Source: Microbacterium sp. BK668 (lineage in GTDB: Bacteria > Actinomycetota > Actinomycetes > Actinomycetales > Microbacteriaceae). Taken from it: 64,000 nucleotides of DNA. The position numbers and the translations under genes are program-made. The DNA lies in contig NZ_SNWG01000003.1 of assembly GCF_004362195.1 (NCBI RefSeq), positions 112,244 through 176,243 of the forward strand, given 5' to 3'. Positions within the stretch are counted from its first letter, which is position 1, and the number at the start of each line of letters is the position of its first letter. Of this stretch, positions 1 to 10,479 are shown piece by piece. The notes under the pieces were generated by a model, which ran no database searches, was not told the origin of the DNA, and saw nothing but the letters and a program-made list of their open reading frames with translations.

Positions 1-417
1 GCGCTCCAGCAGAGCGAGCGCCTCCGAGCGCAGGACCCGCTCCGACCGGCCCGTGCGCGGCAGCCGGAGAGACCATTCGCCCGGTCCGCCGGGAAGGCGC
101 GTGTGGGCACCCAGGAGCACGTTCTCGAGCACGGTCGCCTCCAGCTGAAGGGCGGGGTGCTGGAAGGTGCGGGCCAGGCCGTGCTTGGCGAGCGTCGCCG
201 GGTGCGAGCCGCTGACCTCCGTGCCGTCGATCGTGATCGACCCCGACGTCGGCTTGTAGTGACCGCTGATGCAGTTGAACAGCGACGTCTTGCCCGCGCC
301 GTTCGGTCCGACGAGCCCGAAGATCTGCCCCGGCTCGACCCCGAACGACACATCCTGCAGCACCTTGATGCCACCGAATTGAAGGCTCACGTCCTTCAGT
401 GTCAGCTGAGCGGCCAT
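1..417 (-). CDS. Branched-chain amino acid-type (LivG-like) ABC transporter ATP-binding protein, C-terminal part missing
   Basis: Cytoplasmic ATPase subunit of a LivFGHMK-type importer. The 139 codons in the window start at an ATG (417) and begin MAAQLTLKDVSLQFGG. The Walker A motif GPNGAGKT is at residues 37-44 and the Q-loop (RTFQ) ends at Gln86. The FQHPAL wording after the Q-loop is typical of LivG rather than LivF. The Walker B motif and signature lie outside the window. It is divergent from the first O-demethylase gene across 307 bp that hold two candidate operators. Importers of this family often carry aromatic acids as well as amino acids, so uptake of a phenolic acid for the neighbouring pathway is a reasonable inference, but nothing in this fragment shows the substrate. 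Confidence 0.88.
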   Translation of the reverse strand, partial: MAAQLTLKDVSLQFGGIKVLQDVSFGVEPGQIFGLVGPNGAGKTSLFNCISGHYKPTSGSITIDGTEVSGSHPATLAKHGLARTFQHPALQLEATVLENVLLGAHTRLPGGPGEWSLRLPRTGRSERVLRSEALALLER

Positions 418-515
418 GCTCACCCTTCGCGTCGTCGCGGCGTCTGGCTCGGGCACGGGTCGGGTCGACAGGACGACCTGTCCCCGTGCAAGGGACGGTA
501 CGGATTCGCGCTCAG

Positions 516-527
516 ATTGTCAACGAT
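516..527. promoter_or_regulatory. Candidate GntR-type operator half of the livG/ligM divergent promoter
   Basis: ATTGTCAACGAT is an imperfect palindrome fitting the TNGT-NN-ACNA pattern known for FadR-type GntR operators. It lies in the 307-bp divergent region (418-724) between the LivG gene and the first ligM-like gene. The same ATTGTnnAC core recurs at 9591-9599 upstream of galB. No GntR gene is visible in the window, so the regulator is unknown. Confidence 0.3.
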
Positions 528-643
528 TTTGGCGTGATTTCCGCCCGCGTGTCCGAATCGTGACCGGTCGAGCCCGACCCCGCGCCGCCATCGGCGGCAG
601 TGCCATCGATGGTCGTCGCGATGAGCCGCGGTAGCGGCATCCC

Positions 644-658
644 TTCCGTTGAACAGAA
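644..658. promoter_or_regulatory. Candidate IclR operator upstream of ligM-like gene 1
   Basis: TTCCGTTGAACAGAA is the core of a wider near-palindrome at 641-661 in which 18 of 21 positions are symmetric. It ends 66 bp before the ATG at 725. A very similar 15-mer, TTCCGCTGAACGGAA, lies upstream of the adjacent iclR gene at 2135-2149. Sharing by the regulator gene and its presumed target is the usual pattern for an autoregulating IclR protein. Confidence 0.5.
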
Positions 659-724
659 GGGCGGGCACCATCCACCGGCGCGGCTTCGTAGCGTGTCGTC
701 CATCACCCGACAGGAAGGCCGACG

Positions 725-2107
725 ATGACGTCCGAATCTCTCGCTCAGGCGATCGCCCGCGCGGGCAGCCCCGTGGAGCTGCTGCGCAACCAGAACTGGC
801 CCGCCTTCACGTTCCCCGTGGCGCCGGAATTCACGAACTGGCGGGACGAGCAGCGGGCCTGGAACACGAGCGTCGCGCTCATGGACCAGTCGCACCACAT
901 GACGCAGCTGTTCCTGCACGGCGGCGATCTGCTGCCGATGCTCGAGTCGATCTCGCCGAACACCTTCGGCACCTTCCGCCCCGGCGTCGCGAAGCAGCTG
1001 ATCTCGGTGAACAAGGACGGCTTCCTGATCGGCGACGGCATCCTGTTCTACAACTCCGAGGGGCCGGAGGGCCTCGTGCTCATCGGGCACCACATCCTCA
1101 TCGACTGGGTGCGCTTCAACGCCGAGAAGGCCCAGGCGGCCGGCAAGGACGTCCACCACCGCCTCGAGGCCAACTCGCACATGCGCCAGGGGCCGCCCAC
1201 GTTCTACCGGTACGAGCTGCAGGGACCGCGCGCGAACGAGGTGATGCAGAAGCTCTTCGGCGGGCCGGTTCCCGAGGTCAAGTTCTTCCACATCGCCGAC
1301 TTCACGATCGCCGGGCGCGGCGTCAAGGCGCTGCGGCACGGGATGGCCGGACAGCCGGGCTTCGAGTTCTTCGGGCCCTGGGACGACAACGAGGTGGTGC
1401 TGGATGCGATCCTCGACGCGGGGGAGGAGTTCGGCATCCGGCGCGTGGGGGCGAAGGCCTACTCGGCGACCCCGCTCGAGTCGGGATGGGTGCCGACACC
1501 CTTCCCCGCCATCTTCGACGACGACTTCGCCGAGTACCGCGAGTGGCTGCCCGCGGCGCGGGCAGGGTCGATCGGCGGTTCGCTGTACTCCGACGACATC
1601 CACGACTACTACATGACGCCGTACGACATCGGGTTGGGCCGTTCGGTGCGCTTCGACCACGACTTCCACGGCCGGGCAGCGCTCGAGCGTCATGCCGAGG
1701 ACCAGAAGCGCCGCAAGGTCACGCTCCTGTGGAACGCGGAGGATGTCGCGGCCGTCGTCCGATCCCAGCTCGAGCCGGGAACGCCGGCGAAGTTCCTCGA
1801 CTTCCCGAAGGCGCGCTACGGCCTCTACCAGATGGACGAGGTCCTCCAGAGCGACCGTCGCGTGGGCATCTCGACGGACGCCGGCTACGTCGCCTACGAC
1901 CAGCTGTACATGTCGCTCGCGACCCTCGACACCGGGATCGCCGACGGCGAGGAGGTCGAGATCGTCTGGGGCGAGAGTCCCATCTCGAGGAAGGACTCGG
2001 TCGACGCCGACCATCGCCAGGTGCGCATCCGGGCGACGGTCGCACCGGCGCCCTTCCACGAGTGGGCGAGGACGGTGTATCGCGCAGACGCCTTCGTTCC
2101 GGCCTGA
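725..2107 (+). CDS. Tetrahydrofolate-dependent aryl O-demethylase, LigM/DesA family (paralogue 1)
   Basis: A 460-residue aminomethyltransferase-fold (GcvT-like) protein, close in length to the known O-demethylases LigM and DesA of Sphingobium. Those enzymes move the methoxyl methyl of vanillate, 3-O-methylgallate or syringate to tetrahydrofolate. Family hallmarks are the N-terminal PEFTNWRDEQ and MDQSHHM segments, QGPRANE, RHGMAGQPGFE, and the AYSATPLESGW block. Tyr246 in that block is the position I equate with the catalytic Tyr described for LigM. It is one of three paralogues in the window; the others start at 8093 and 9496 on the minus strand. It is followed 79 bp later by iclR and preceded by a candidate IclR operator. 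Which methoxyl substrate it prefers cannot be read from sequence. Confidence 0.85.
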   Translation: MTSESLAQAIARAGSPVELLRNQNWPAFTFPVAPEFTNWRDEQRAWNTSVALMDQSHHMTQLFLHGGDLLPMLESISPNTFGTFRPGVAKQLISVNKDGFLIGDGILFYNSEGPEGLVLIGHHILIDWVRFNAEKAQAAGKDVHHRLEANSHMRQGPPTFYRYELQGPRANEVMQKLFGGPVPEVKFFHIADFTIAGRGVKALRHGMAGQPGFEFFGPWDDNEVVLDAILDAGEEFGIRRVGAKAYSATPLESGWVPTPFPAIFDDDFAEYREWLPAARAGSIGGSLYSDDIHDYYMTPYDIGLGRSVRFDHDFHGRAALERHAEDQKRRKVTLLWNAEDVAAVVRSQLEPGTPAKFLDFPKARYGLYQMDEVLQSDRRVGISTDAGYVAYDQLYMSLATLDTGIADGEEVEIVWGESPISRKDSVDADHRQVRIRATVAPAPFHEWARTVYRADAFVPA

Positions 2108-2134
2108 GCGCAGGTCGGCGGACTCGGGCCGGGG

Positions 2135-2149
2135 TTCCGCTGAACGGAA
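2135..2149. promoter_or_regulatory. Candidate IclR operator upstream of iclR gene 1
   Basis: TTCCGCTGAACGGAA has TTCCG/CGGAA arms around a 5-bp centre and ends 37 bp before the iclR start at 2187. It matches the site at 644-658 at 13 of 15 positions. The element lies in the 79-bp gap between the O-demethylase and iclR genes, so the regulator may be autoregulated separately from ligM. Confidence 0.5.
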
Positions 2150-2186
2150 TCGGGTCTAGCATGGCGCGCACGAGGGAGGTCGGGCG

Positions 2187-3065
2187 ATGGCGCGCGCGTC
2201 GGACGGCGAGTCGGTCCTGCACAAGCATCTGCGGGTGCTGCAGGCCTTCGACGCGCTGCGCCCCTTCCTGACGCTGACGCAGATCGCGGATGCCTCGGGC
2301 CTGGCCCTGTCCACGGCCCATCGGCTCGTCGCCGAGCTCGAGCGCGAGGGGCTGCTGGAGCGCATGCCGGATCGCACCTACCGGCTCGGAGTGCGCCTGT
2401 GGGAGTTCGCCTCACGCACGCCCGGCGCCCTGGGCCTTCGCGAGCTCGCCCGCCCGTGGCTCGGGGCGGTGCACTCCCGCGTGCGCCAGCACACGCAGCT
2501 GGGCGTGCTGAGCGGTCGCGACGTGCTCTTCATCGAACGGATGTCGACACGCGACGCCGTGCTGAACCTCACCCTCATCGGCGGCCGGACTCCCCTCCCG
2601 GTGAGCTCGAGCGGGCTCGTGCTGCTCGCGCACGCGGCTCCGGGGCTGATCGACGAGGTGATGGCGGCAGGCTGGCCCGCGTACACGCCGGAGACGATCC
2701 GCCCCGACGCGCTTCGCGACCGGCTGCGTCATGTGCGCGCGGACGGCTTCGCCGTGACCGACGGCCAGATCCACCCCGAGTCGCGGGGGATCGCGGTGCC
2801 GGTGCTCGGACCCCACGGAGCCGTGTATGCCGCGATCGGCGTCGTCGTCGCCAACGACGGCACGTCCGCCCAGCCGGCGATCGAGCTCCTGACGATGGCG
2901 GCCGCGGGCATCACTCGGGCGCTCGAGGAGGCGTATCTTCCCGACGGCGCGGATGCGACCCACGACGGCGCCCGCGGCCTGCGGGCCCTGGTGAGCACCT
3001 CGCAGCGGTCGCTCGACTACTTCGCCTCCCTCGACGCGGCGCCGTGGCCGACGAGTGGAGGCTGA
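2187..3065 (+). CDS. IclR-family transcriptional regulator (copy 1)
   Basis: A 292-residue DNA-binding regulator with an N-terminal winged HTH (about residues 15-65, including LALSTAHRLVAELEREG) and a C-terminal IclR effector-binding domain (about 80-260, with PVSSSGLVLLAH and ESRGIAVPV). The start was placed at 2187 because GGGAGG lies just upstream; an ATG at 2161 is out of frame. The protein is very similar along its full length to the IclR encoded at 5805-6683. IclR proteins commonly control aromatic-acid catabolism with a pathway metabolite as ligand. Its position between ligM-like gene 1 and the dehydrogenase gene, and the two TTCCG-type palindromes, suggest that it controls this arm of the island. 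Confidence 0.88.
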   Translation: MARASDGESVLHKHLRVLQAFDALRPFLTLTQIADASGLALSTAHRLVAELEREGLLERMPDRTYRLGVRLWEFASRTPGALGLRELARPWLGAVHSRVRQHTQLGVLSGRDVLFIERMSTRDAVLNLTLIGGRTPLPVSSSGLVLLAHAAPGLIDEVMAAGWPAYTPETIRPDALRDRLRHVRADGFAVTDGQIHPESRGIAVPVLGPHGAVYAAIGVVVANDGTSAQPAIELLTMAAAGITRALEEAYLPDGADATHDGARGLRALVSTSQRSLDYFASLDAAPWPTSGG

Positions 3066-3077
3066 GGTGAGCATCCG

Positions 3078-3860
3078 ATGACGGCGATCGCCATCCTCGG
3101 CCTCGGCGAGGCGGGGCGTCTCTACGCCCGCGGGCTCCTGGGATCGGGCGCGGACGTCCGCGGCTACGACCCGCACCACAGGCTGGGCGACCCGGACGTC
3201 CGCCAGTTCGACGACCTCGGCGCGACGCTGGCGGGGGCCGACGTCGTGGTGAGCCTCGTCGGCGGCGGGGCCGCGGCATCCGTCGCCCGAGACGCCCTGC
3301 CGCTCGTGGATGCCTCGGCCGTCTACGCCGACTTCAACACCGCGGCGCCCGAGCTCAAGCACGACATCGCCGCGCTCGCCGCGGACAGGGGCGTCGCGAT
3401 GGCCGACGTCGCCGTGCTCGCTCCCGTGCCGCGAGCCGCGCACCGCACACCGCTGCTCGCGAGCGGTCCGGGGGCGGATGCGCTCGTCGTGCGCCTCGCG
3501 CCGTTCGGCGTTCCGATCACCGTCGTGGGCGCACGGGCGGGCGAGGCGGCGCAGCTGCGACTCCTGCGCAGCGTCTTCATGAAGGGCCTCGCCGCGCTCG
3601 TGATCGAGGCCGACAACGCTGCCCGCGCCCTCGGCGCCGAGGAGTGGCTCCGCGGCCAGATGGCGGGCGAGTTCGGCGCGGACGGACCGGCGCTGATCGA
3701 GCGGCTCCTCGCGGGGACGCACCAGCACGCGGTGCGGCGCGAGCACGAGGTGCGCGATGCGCTGGCCGCGCTGGAGGCGACGGGACAGCCGGCCGACATG
3801 ACCCGTGCGACGCTCGCCTGGTTCCAGCGGATCGTCGCGGCGCGGGACGAATCCGCATAA
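3078..3860 (+). CDS. NAD(P)-dependent dehydrogenase of the 3-hydroxyisobutyrate/6-phosphogluconate dehydrogenase-like family
   Basis: A 260-residue cytoplasmic oxidoreductase. The N-terminal Rossmann fold shows GLGEAG (residues 7-12). The C-terminal half is helical and looks like the DUF1932-type domain found in short members of this superfamily, with the segment LRSVFMKGLAALVIEADNAA containing a conserved-looking Lys. It starts 12 bp after iclR copy 1 and is likely cotranscribed with it; the tannase gene follows after 266 bp. The substrate is unknown. The context suggests a hydroxy-acid or semialdehyde arising from phenolic ring cleavage or from the aglycone of an ester, but this is inference. 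It is not a LigC-type (Gfo/Idh/MocA) semialdehyde dehydrogenase. Confidence 0.7.
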   Translation: MTAIAILGLGEAGRLYARGLLGSGADVRGYDPHHRLGDPDVRQFDDLGATLAGADVVVSLVGGGAAASVARDALPLVDASAVYADFNTAAPELKHDIAALAADRGVAMADVAVLAPVPRAAHRTPLLASGPGADALVVRLAPFGVPITVVGARAGEAAQLRLLRSVFMKGLAALVIEADNAARALGAEEWLRGQMAGEFGADGPALIERLLAGTHQHAVRREHEVRDALAALEATGQPADMTRATLAWFQRIVAARDESA

Positions 3861-4126
3861 GGGGCGCGCGCCGGCCGGACCGGTGCTCTTCGCGGGGCGT
3901 TCACCTGGCGCATCCTGCCGTCGCGGCGTCCGTCATGCGACGGATCGCGCCGAGTGAACGGATGCCGGAGCCCGCGATCGAACGGCGCCGCACGATAGCG
4001 CTCCTCCGCCGGCGGCACAACAAGAAGCCGCACTGGGCGGGAAAGCCGTTGCCCGTCCGTGCGCTTCTCTGCGATCGTCGCGGTCTCCGCAACGCACGCG
4101 GACGATCACAACGCGAAGGAGCGTCG

Positions 4127-5746
4127 ATGAAATCAGGGTTCGCACGGGTGGCAGCGGTGTCGATCGGCATCGCGGCAGCCCTCGTCGTCGCGGCGGGCGC
4201 CGTTCCGGCCTCGGCTGCTCCACCGTCCAAAGGCGGCACGCCGACACTCACGCAGGCGCAGTGCGCCTCTCTCGCCGACCTCTCCATACCCGCGAAGGAC
4301 ATCGGCTTGCCGACGCAGGGCGCCGACATCGACACCGCGGTCTGGGATGGCGCGGGCGGCTACTGCGCCGTCACGGGGTGGATCCGCGCCCTCAGCGCAC
4401 CGCAGGACATGCAGTTCCGGGTGAACCTCCCGGCCGCGTGGAACAAGCGGACCCTGCAGTTCGGAGGCGGCGGCTTCGACGGCTCGCTCGTGACGGCGAC
4501 CGGCCTGTACACCGCTCAGCCCGCCGGCTCTCCGACCGCGCTGTCGCAGGGCTGGGTGACTCTCGGCTCGGACGGCGGGCACCAGGGCGCTGCGGGCTTC
4601 GATGGCCGTTTCCAGCTCGACGAGGAGCTGTTCCTCAACTACGGGCAGTGGTCGGTGAAGAAGGCGCACGATGCCGCGTACGCCGTGATCGATGCCGCGT
4701 ACGGGACGGACCCCGCCTGGTCGTACTTCATCGGCGGCTCGCAGGGCGGTCACGAGGCGCTGGATGCGGCCGCGCGCTATCCGAAGGACTACGACGGCAT
4801 CATCGCCAACTACCCCGCCTACAACGTGACGATGATGCACGTCGGCGCGGTGAACTTCCGCGACGCCCTGCTCCTCGAGGGTGGCGCCGGACACCTGAAC
4901 TCGGCGGAGACCGCGACCATCACCAGCGCGGTCTACGCCACGTGCGACGCCCTGGACGGGGTGACCGACGGCCTCATCAGCAACGTCAAGGGCTGCAACG
5001 CGGCCTTCGACGTAGAGACGCTCGCGTGCCCGCCCGGGGTCGATCCCGCCGTCGTCGACACGTGCCTCTCCCCGGTCGAGATCGAGGCGGCGGTGAAGAT
5101 CACGACGGACTACGACCTCGGCATCGACATCGAGGGCAACTCGATCTTCGCCAGGAGCGCGCTGTTCGAGGGCGCGCTCTACCAGGGATTCGCCGGCTTC
5201 GGCATAGGGCCGCTGTCGCAGGGGCTGCAGTTCCAGGTGTTCGAGGCGACGATGCGCTACGGCGTCGCGGGCGACCCGCCCGGGTTCGATCCGTACACGG
5301 TGGACCCCCTGGACTACGCCGACCGGGTGCAGGAAGTGGGCGAGATCATGGACGTCACCGACGTCTCGCTCAACCGGTTCCGGGCGCACGGCGGGAAAGT
5401 CATCATGACCCACGGCACGATCGACGACTTCATCACCCCGCACAACACCGAGCTCTACTACGCCTCCCTGCAGGACGAGTTCGGAAAGCGCCTCAGCTCG
5501 TTCCTGCGGTTCTACGAGGTGCCCGGGTGGGGCCACGGGCAGGGCCGCTTCGTCGCGCAGTACGACGGTCTGAGTGCCATCGTGAACTGGGTCGAGAACG
5601 GCGTCGCGCCCTCGGGCCTCGTCGCCAGTGACGGAAACCCGGGTGCGAACCGCACCCGGCCGATGTGCGAGTACCCCTCGTGGCCGCAGTACAAGGGGTC
5701 CGGCTCCGTCGATCAGGCGAGCTCGTACGCCTGCGTGACGGGCTGA
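4127..5746 (+). CDS. Secreted tannase/feruloyl esterase-family alpha/beta hydrolase
   Basis: A 539-residue exported esterase, expected to hydrolyse phenolic acid esters such as galloyl or feruloyl esters outside the cell. The ATG at 4127 was chosen because AAGGAG lies 6 bp upstream and a signal peptide follows: charged MKSGFAR, a hydrophobic stretch, then a likely cleavage after PASA near residue 30. The nucleophile motif is GGSQGG with Ser205. The acid motif HGTID gives Asp433, and the catalytic His is His470 in PGWGHGQG. In typical tannase/FaeB proteins a cysteine flanks both Ser and His (the CS-D-HC motif); here both are Gly (Gly204, Gly471). The gene is convergent with iclR copy 2. Release of gallate would feed the gal genes 4 kb downstream. 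Confidence 0.85.
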   Translation: MKSGFARVAAVSIGIAAALVVAAGAVPASAAPPSKGGTPTLTQAQCASLADLSIPAKDIGLPTQGADIDTAVWDGAGGYCAVTGWIRALSAPQDMQFRVNLPAAWNKRTLQFGGGGFDGSLVTATGLYTAQPAGSPTALSQGWVTLGSDGGHQGAAGFDGRFQLDEELFLNYGQWSVKKAHDAAYAVIDAAYGTDPAWSYFIGGSQGGHEALDAAARYPKDYDGIIANYPAYNVTMMHVGAVNFRDALLLEGGAGHLNSAETATITSAVYATCDALDGVTDGLISNVKGCNAAFDVETLACPPGVDPAVVDTCLSPVEIEAAVKITTDYDLGIDIEGNSIFARSALFEGALYQGFAGFGIGPLSQGLQFQVFEATMRYGVAGDPPGFDPYTVDPLDYADRVQEVGEIMDVTDVSLNRFRAHGGKVIMTHGTIDDFITPHNTELYYASLQDEFGKRLSSFLRFYEVPGWGHGQGRFVAQYDGLSAIVNWVENGVAPSGLVASDGNPGANRTRPMCEYPSWPQYKGSGSVDQASSYACVTG

Positions 5747-5767
5747 CGCGAGAGTCGGGCAGACAGG

Positions 5768-5797
5768 GGGGCTCGGCGCGGGGAGGCGCCGGGCCCC
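5768..5797. terminator. Hairpin between convergent tannase and iclR genes
   Basis: Two GC-rich stem segments (GGGGC and GGCGC pairing with GCGCC and GCCCC across a 2-nt internal loop) form a hairpin in the 58-bp gap between the tannase stop (5746) and the iclR stop (5805). There is no clear T-run on either side. It is best read as a bidirectional terminator or mRNA 3' end barrier. Confidence 0.4.
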
Positions 5798-5804
5798 TCG
5801 ATCG

Positions 5805-6683
5805 TCACCGGCTCGACACGGGCGACGGAGCGTCCGCGTCGAGCGACGCGAGGTAGTCCAGCGACCTGCGCGAGCCGTTGACGAGTGCGCGCACGCCGAT
5901 GGGCGGCCTGCCGTCGGATCCTGCGGGAGGCTGCGCCGCGCGGAGCGCGCGGGCGATGCCGGCGGCCGCGACGGTGAGGAGCTCAACGAACGGCTGCGGC
6001 GACGAGCCGTCGTTGGCGACGACCACGCCGACGGCGGCCTCCACTTCGCCGTGCGGGCCGACGATCGGCACCGCGATGCCCCTCGTCTCGAGGTGGATGT
6101 GGCCGTCGGTCACCGCGAATCCGTCCGCGCGGACCCGTCGCAGGCGCGCGCGCAGGTCGGCGCCGTCGCGGATCGTGGCCGACGTGAAGCGCGGCCAGCC
6201 CCCGTCGATGACCTCCGCGACCACGCCGGCCCCGGCGTGCGCGAGCAGGACGAGCCCGCTCGAGCTCACCGCGAGCGGCGTGCGTCCTCCGATGACCGTG
6301 GCGTTCAGCACGGCGTCGCGCGTCGACATCCGTTCGATGAAGAGCACGTCGCGGCCGCTCCGGACGGCGAGCTGCGTGTGCTGGCGGACCCGCACGTGAA
6401 CGGCCTCGAGCCACGGGCGCGCGAGCTCGCGGAGCCCCACGGCGCCTGGCGTGCGTGCGGCGAACTCCCAGAGCCGGATGCCCAGCCGGTAGGTCCGCTC
6501 CGGAGTCCGCTCGAGGAGTCCTTCGCGCTCCAGTTCGGCGACCAGGCGATGGGTCGTCGACGTCGGCAGCCCCGTCAGCTCCGCGATCTCGCTCAGCGTC
6601 AGGAAGGGTCGCAGGATGTCGAACGCCTGCAGCACGCGGAGATGCTTGTGCAGGACGGACTCGCCGTCGGACCCGCGTGCCAT
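5805..6683 (-). CDS. IclR-family transcriptional regulator (copy 2)
   Basis: A 292-residue regulator, the same length as copy 1 at 2187-3065. It shares long identical runs with it, such as GESVLHKHLRVLQAFD, HRLVAELEREGLLER and SGRDVLFIERMSTRDAVLN. The recognition-helix region differs (LPTSTTHR here, LALSTAHR in copy 1), as do parts of the effector pocket, so the two may read different operators or ligands. The start at 6683 is preceded by GGGAGG. It lies downstream of two LigM-like genes on the same strand and is separated from them by a strong hairpin. It probably regulates the ligM-like pair and perhaps the divergent gal genes. Confidence 0.88.
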   Translation of the reverse strand: MARGSDGESVLHKHLRVLQAFDILRPFLTLSEIAELTGLPTSTTHRLVAELEREGLLERTPERTYRLGIRLWEFAARTPGAVGLRELARPWLEAVHVRVRQHTQLAVRSGRDVLFIERMSTRDAVLNATVIGGRTPLAVSSSGLVLLAHAGAGVVAEVIDGGWPRFTSATIRDGADLRARLRRVRADGFAVTDGHIHLETRGIAVPIVGPHGEVEAAVGVVVANDGSSPQPFVELLTVAAAGIARALRAAQPPAGSDGRPPIGVRALVNGSRRSLDYLASLDADAPSPVSSR

Positions 6684-6696
6684 CGCGGACCTCCCT

Positions 6697-6727
6697 CGAG
6701 GGGCGGATGCGCGGCATCCGCCCCTCG
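6697..6727 (-). terminator. 14-bp perfect hairpin between ligM-like gene 2 and iclR copy 2
   Basis: The arms CGAGGGGCGGATGC (6697-6710) and GCATCCGCCCCTCG (6714-6727) pair perfectly around a GCG loop. On the transcribed minus strand the stem ends next to the iclR ribosome-binding site. No U-run follows, so a processing or mRNA-stability element, or an attenuator limiting iclR expression, is as likely as a true terminator. Confidence 0.5.
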
Positions 6728-6734
6728 TCGTGAC

Positions 6735-8092
6735 TCAGTTCTTCCGGTAGTTCTCTCGGGCGAAGGTCGAGTAGGGCGCGGGGTAGACCGTCGCGCGGAT
6801 CTCGACCTGGCGATGCGGCTCGACCGCGGGCTTGGCCGAGTTGGGCTCCTCGCCCCACACGACCGTGACCTCTGTTCCGGGCTCCGCGTACGCGGCATCC
6901 AGCGAGGCGAGTGACGCGAACACCTGCTCCCCGGTGATGTAGCCGGCGTCGTGCGAGATGCCGACCGTCTGCCCGCCGGCCAGCACGCGATCGACCTGGT
7001 ACACGCCGTAGCGCGCCTTCGGGAAGTCGATGTACTTCGCCGGCGTGCCGGGCTCGTACAGCGACCGCTGGGCAGCCGCGACATCCTCGGGGTTCCAGAC
7101 GAGCGTGACCTTCTGCCGCTGCTCGCGGGCGGCGTGCTGCTCGAGCGCGGCGCGGCCGATGAAGTCGTGGTCGAAGGCGACGCTGCGTCCGTAGCCGAGG
7201 TCGTAGGGCGTGAGGTAGTAGTCCTCGATCTCCTCCGACGCGAAGCTGCCCGCGAGGGAGCCGATCCGGCCCGCCGGGAGCCACGCGAGGTACTCGGCGG
7301 ACCCTTGGCCGGTGAAGATCGCGGGGAGAGGCGAGGGCACCCACGCGGACTCGAGGTTGGCCGAGGAGTACGCCTTGGCGCCGACGAGCACGAGGCCGAA
7401 CTCCTCCCCGGCGCGCACGATCGCCTCGCGGACGCGCTCACCCTCGGCCCACGGTCCGAACAGCTCGAAGCCGGGCTGCCCGGCCATCCCGTGCCGCAGC
7501 GATCGCACCTCCACGCCGTCGATCGTGAACGTCGCCATGTGGAAGAACTTCGTCGGCGGCACGGGGCCGCCCGTGAGCTTCTCCATGAGCGCGAGCGCGT
7601 GCGGCCCCTGCACCTCGTAGCGGTACAGCCGCGGCGGCACGCCCGGCTCGCGCATGAGCGAGTTCGCGTCGCGCTCGAAAGTGACGTCGTACCCGCCCGT
7701 CTCGCCGAGGAACTGCACCCAGTCCAGCACCATGAACCAGCCGACGAGGTCGAAGACGTCCTCCTCGAGGTGGAAGAGGATCGCGTCGCCGATGAGATAT
7801 CCCTCGTGGTTGACCGCGACGAACTGCTTCGCACGGTCCACGCCGAAGCTCTCGAAAGAGTTCACGCCCGTGTCGCGGAGCAGCCGCAGCGCGTCGGGAC
7901 CCGAGATGAAGAGGTCGGTCATGTGATGCGACTGATCGAGCAGTGCGACCGTCCTGCGCCACGACAGCTGCTCCGAGCGCCAGTTGGTGAACTCCGGCGT
8001 CACGGGGAAGATCGTCGGCCGTGCCTGTGCGTTGCGCAGCAGCTCGACGACGCTTCCGGCCCGCGCGATCGCCTCCGCAGCCGACTCGGCCA

Positions 8093-8093
<1 letters not shown>
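6735..8093 (-). CDS. Tetrahydrofolate-dependent aryl O-demethylase, LigM/DesA family (paralogue 2)
   Basis: A 452-residue LigM/DesA-like methyltransferase starting MAESAAEAIARAG. It has the same landmarks as paralogue 1: PEFTNWRSEQ, LLDQSHHM, RHGMAGQPGFE and GAKAYSSANLES with the presumed catalytic Tyr242. Its N-terminus and several blocks are closer to paralogue 1 than to paralogue 3, consistent with duplication together with the neighbouring iclR gene. The ATG shares one base with the stop codon of paralogue 3 (TGATG), so the two are translationally coupled. Two coupled demethylases would fit the two successive demethylations of syringate to 3-O-methylgallate and then gallate. That role split is inferred. 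Confidence 0.85.

Positions 8094-10475
<2,382 letters not shown>

Positions 10476-10479
<4 letters not shown>

Noticed and set aside
2161..2163. ATG just before the iclR copy 1 gene as its start
   Set aside because: It is out of frame with the regulator; the GGGAGG-preceded ATG at 2187 gives the same N-terminus as iclR copy 2.
3644..4126. N-terminal extension of the tannase reading frame
   Set aside because: The extension overlaps the dehydrogenase gene and would bury the signal peptide; the ATG at 4127 has AAGGAG and a standard signal sequence.
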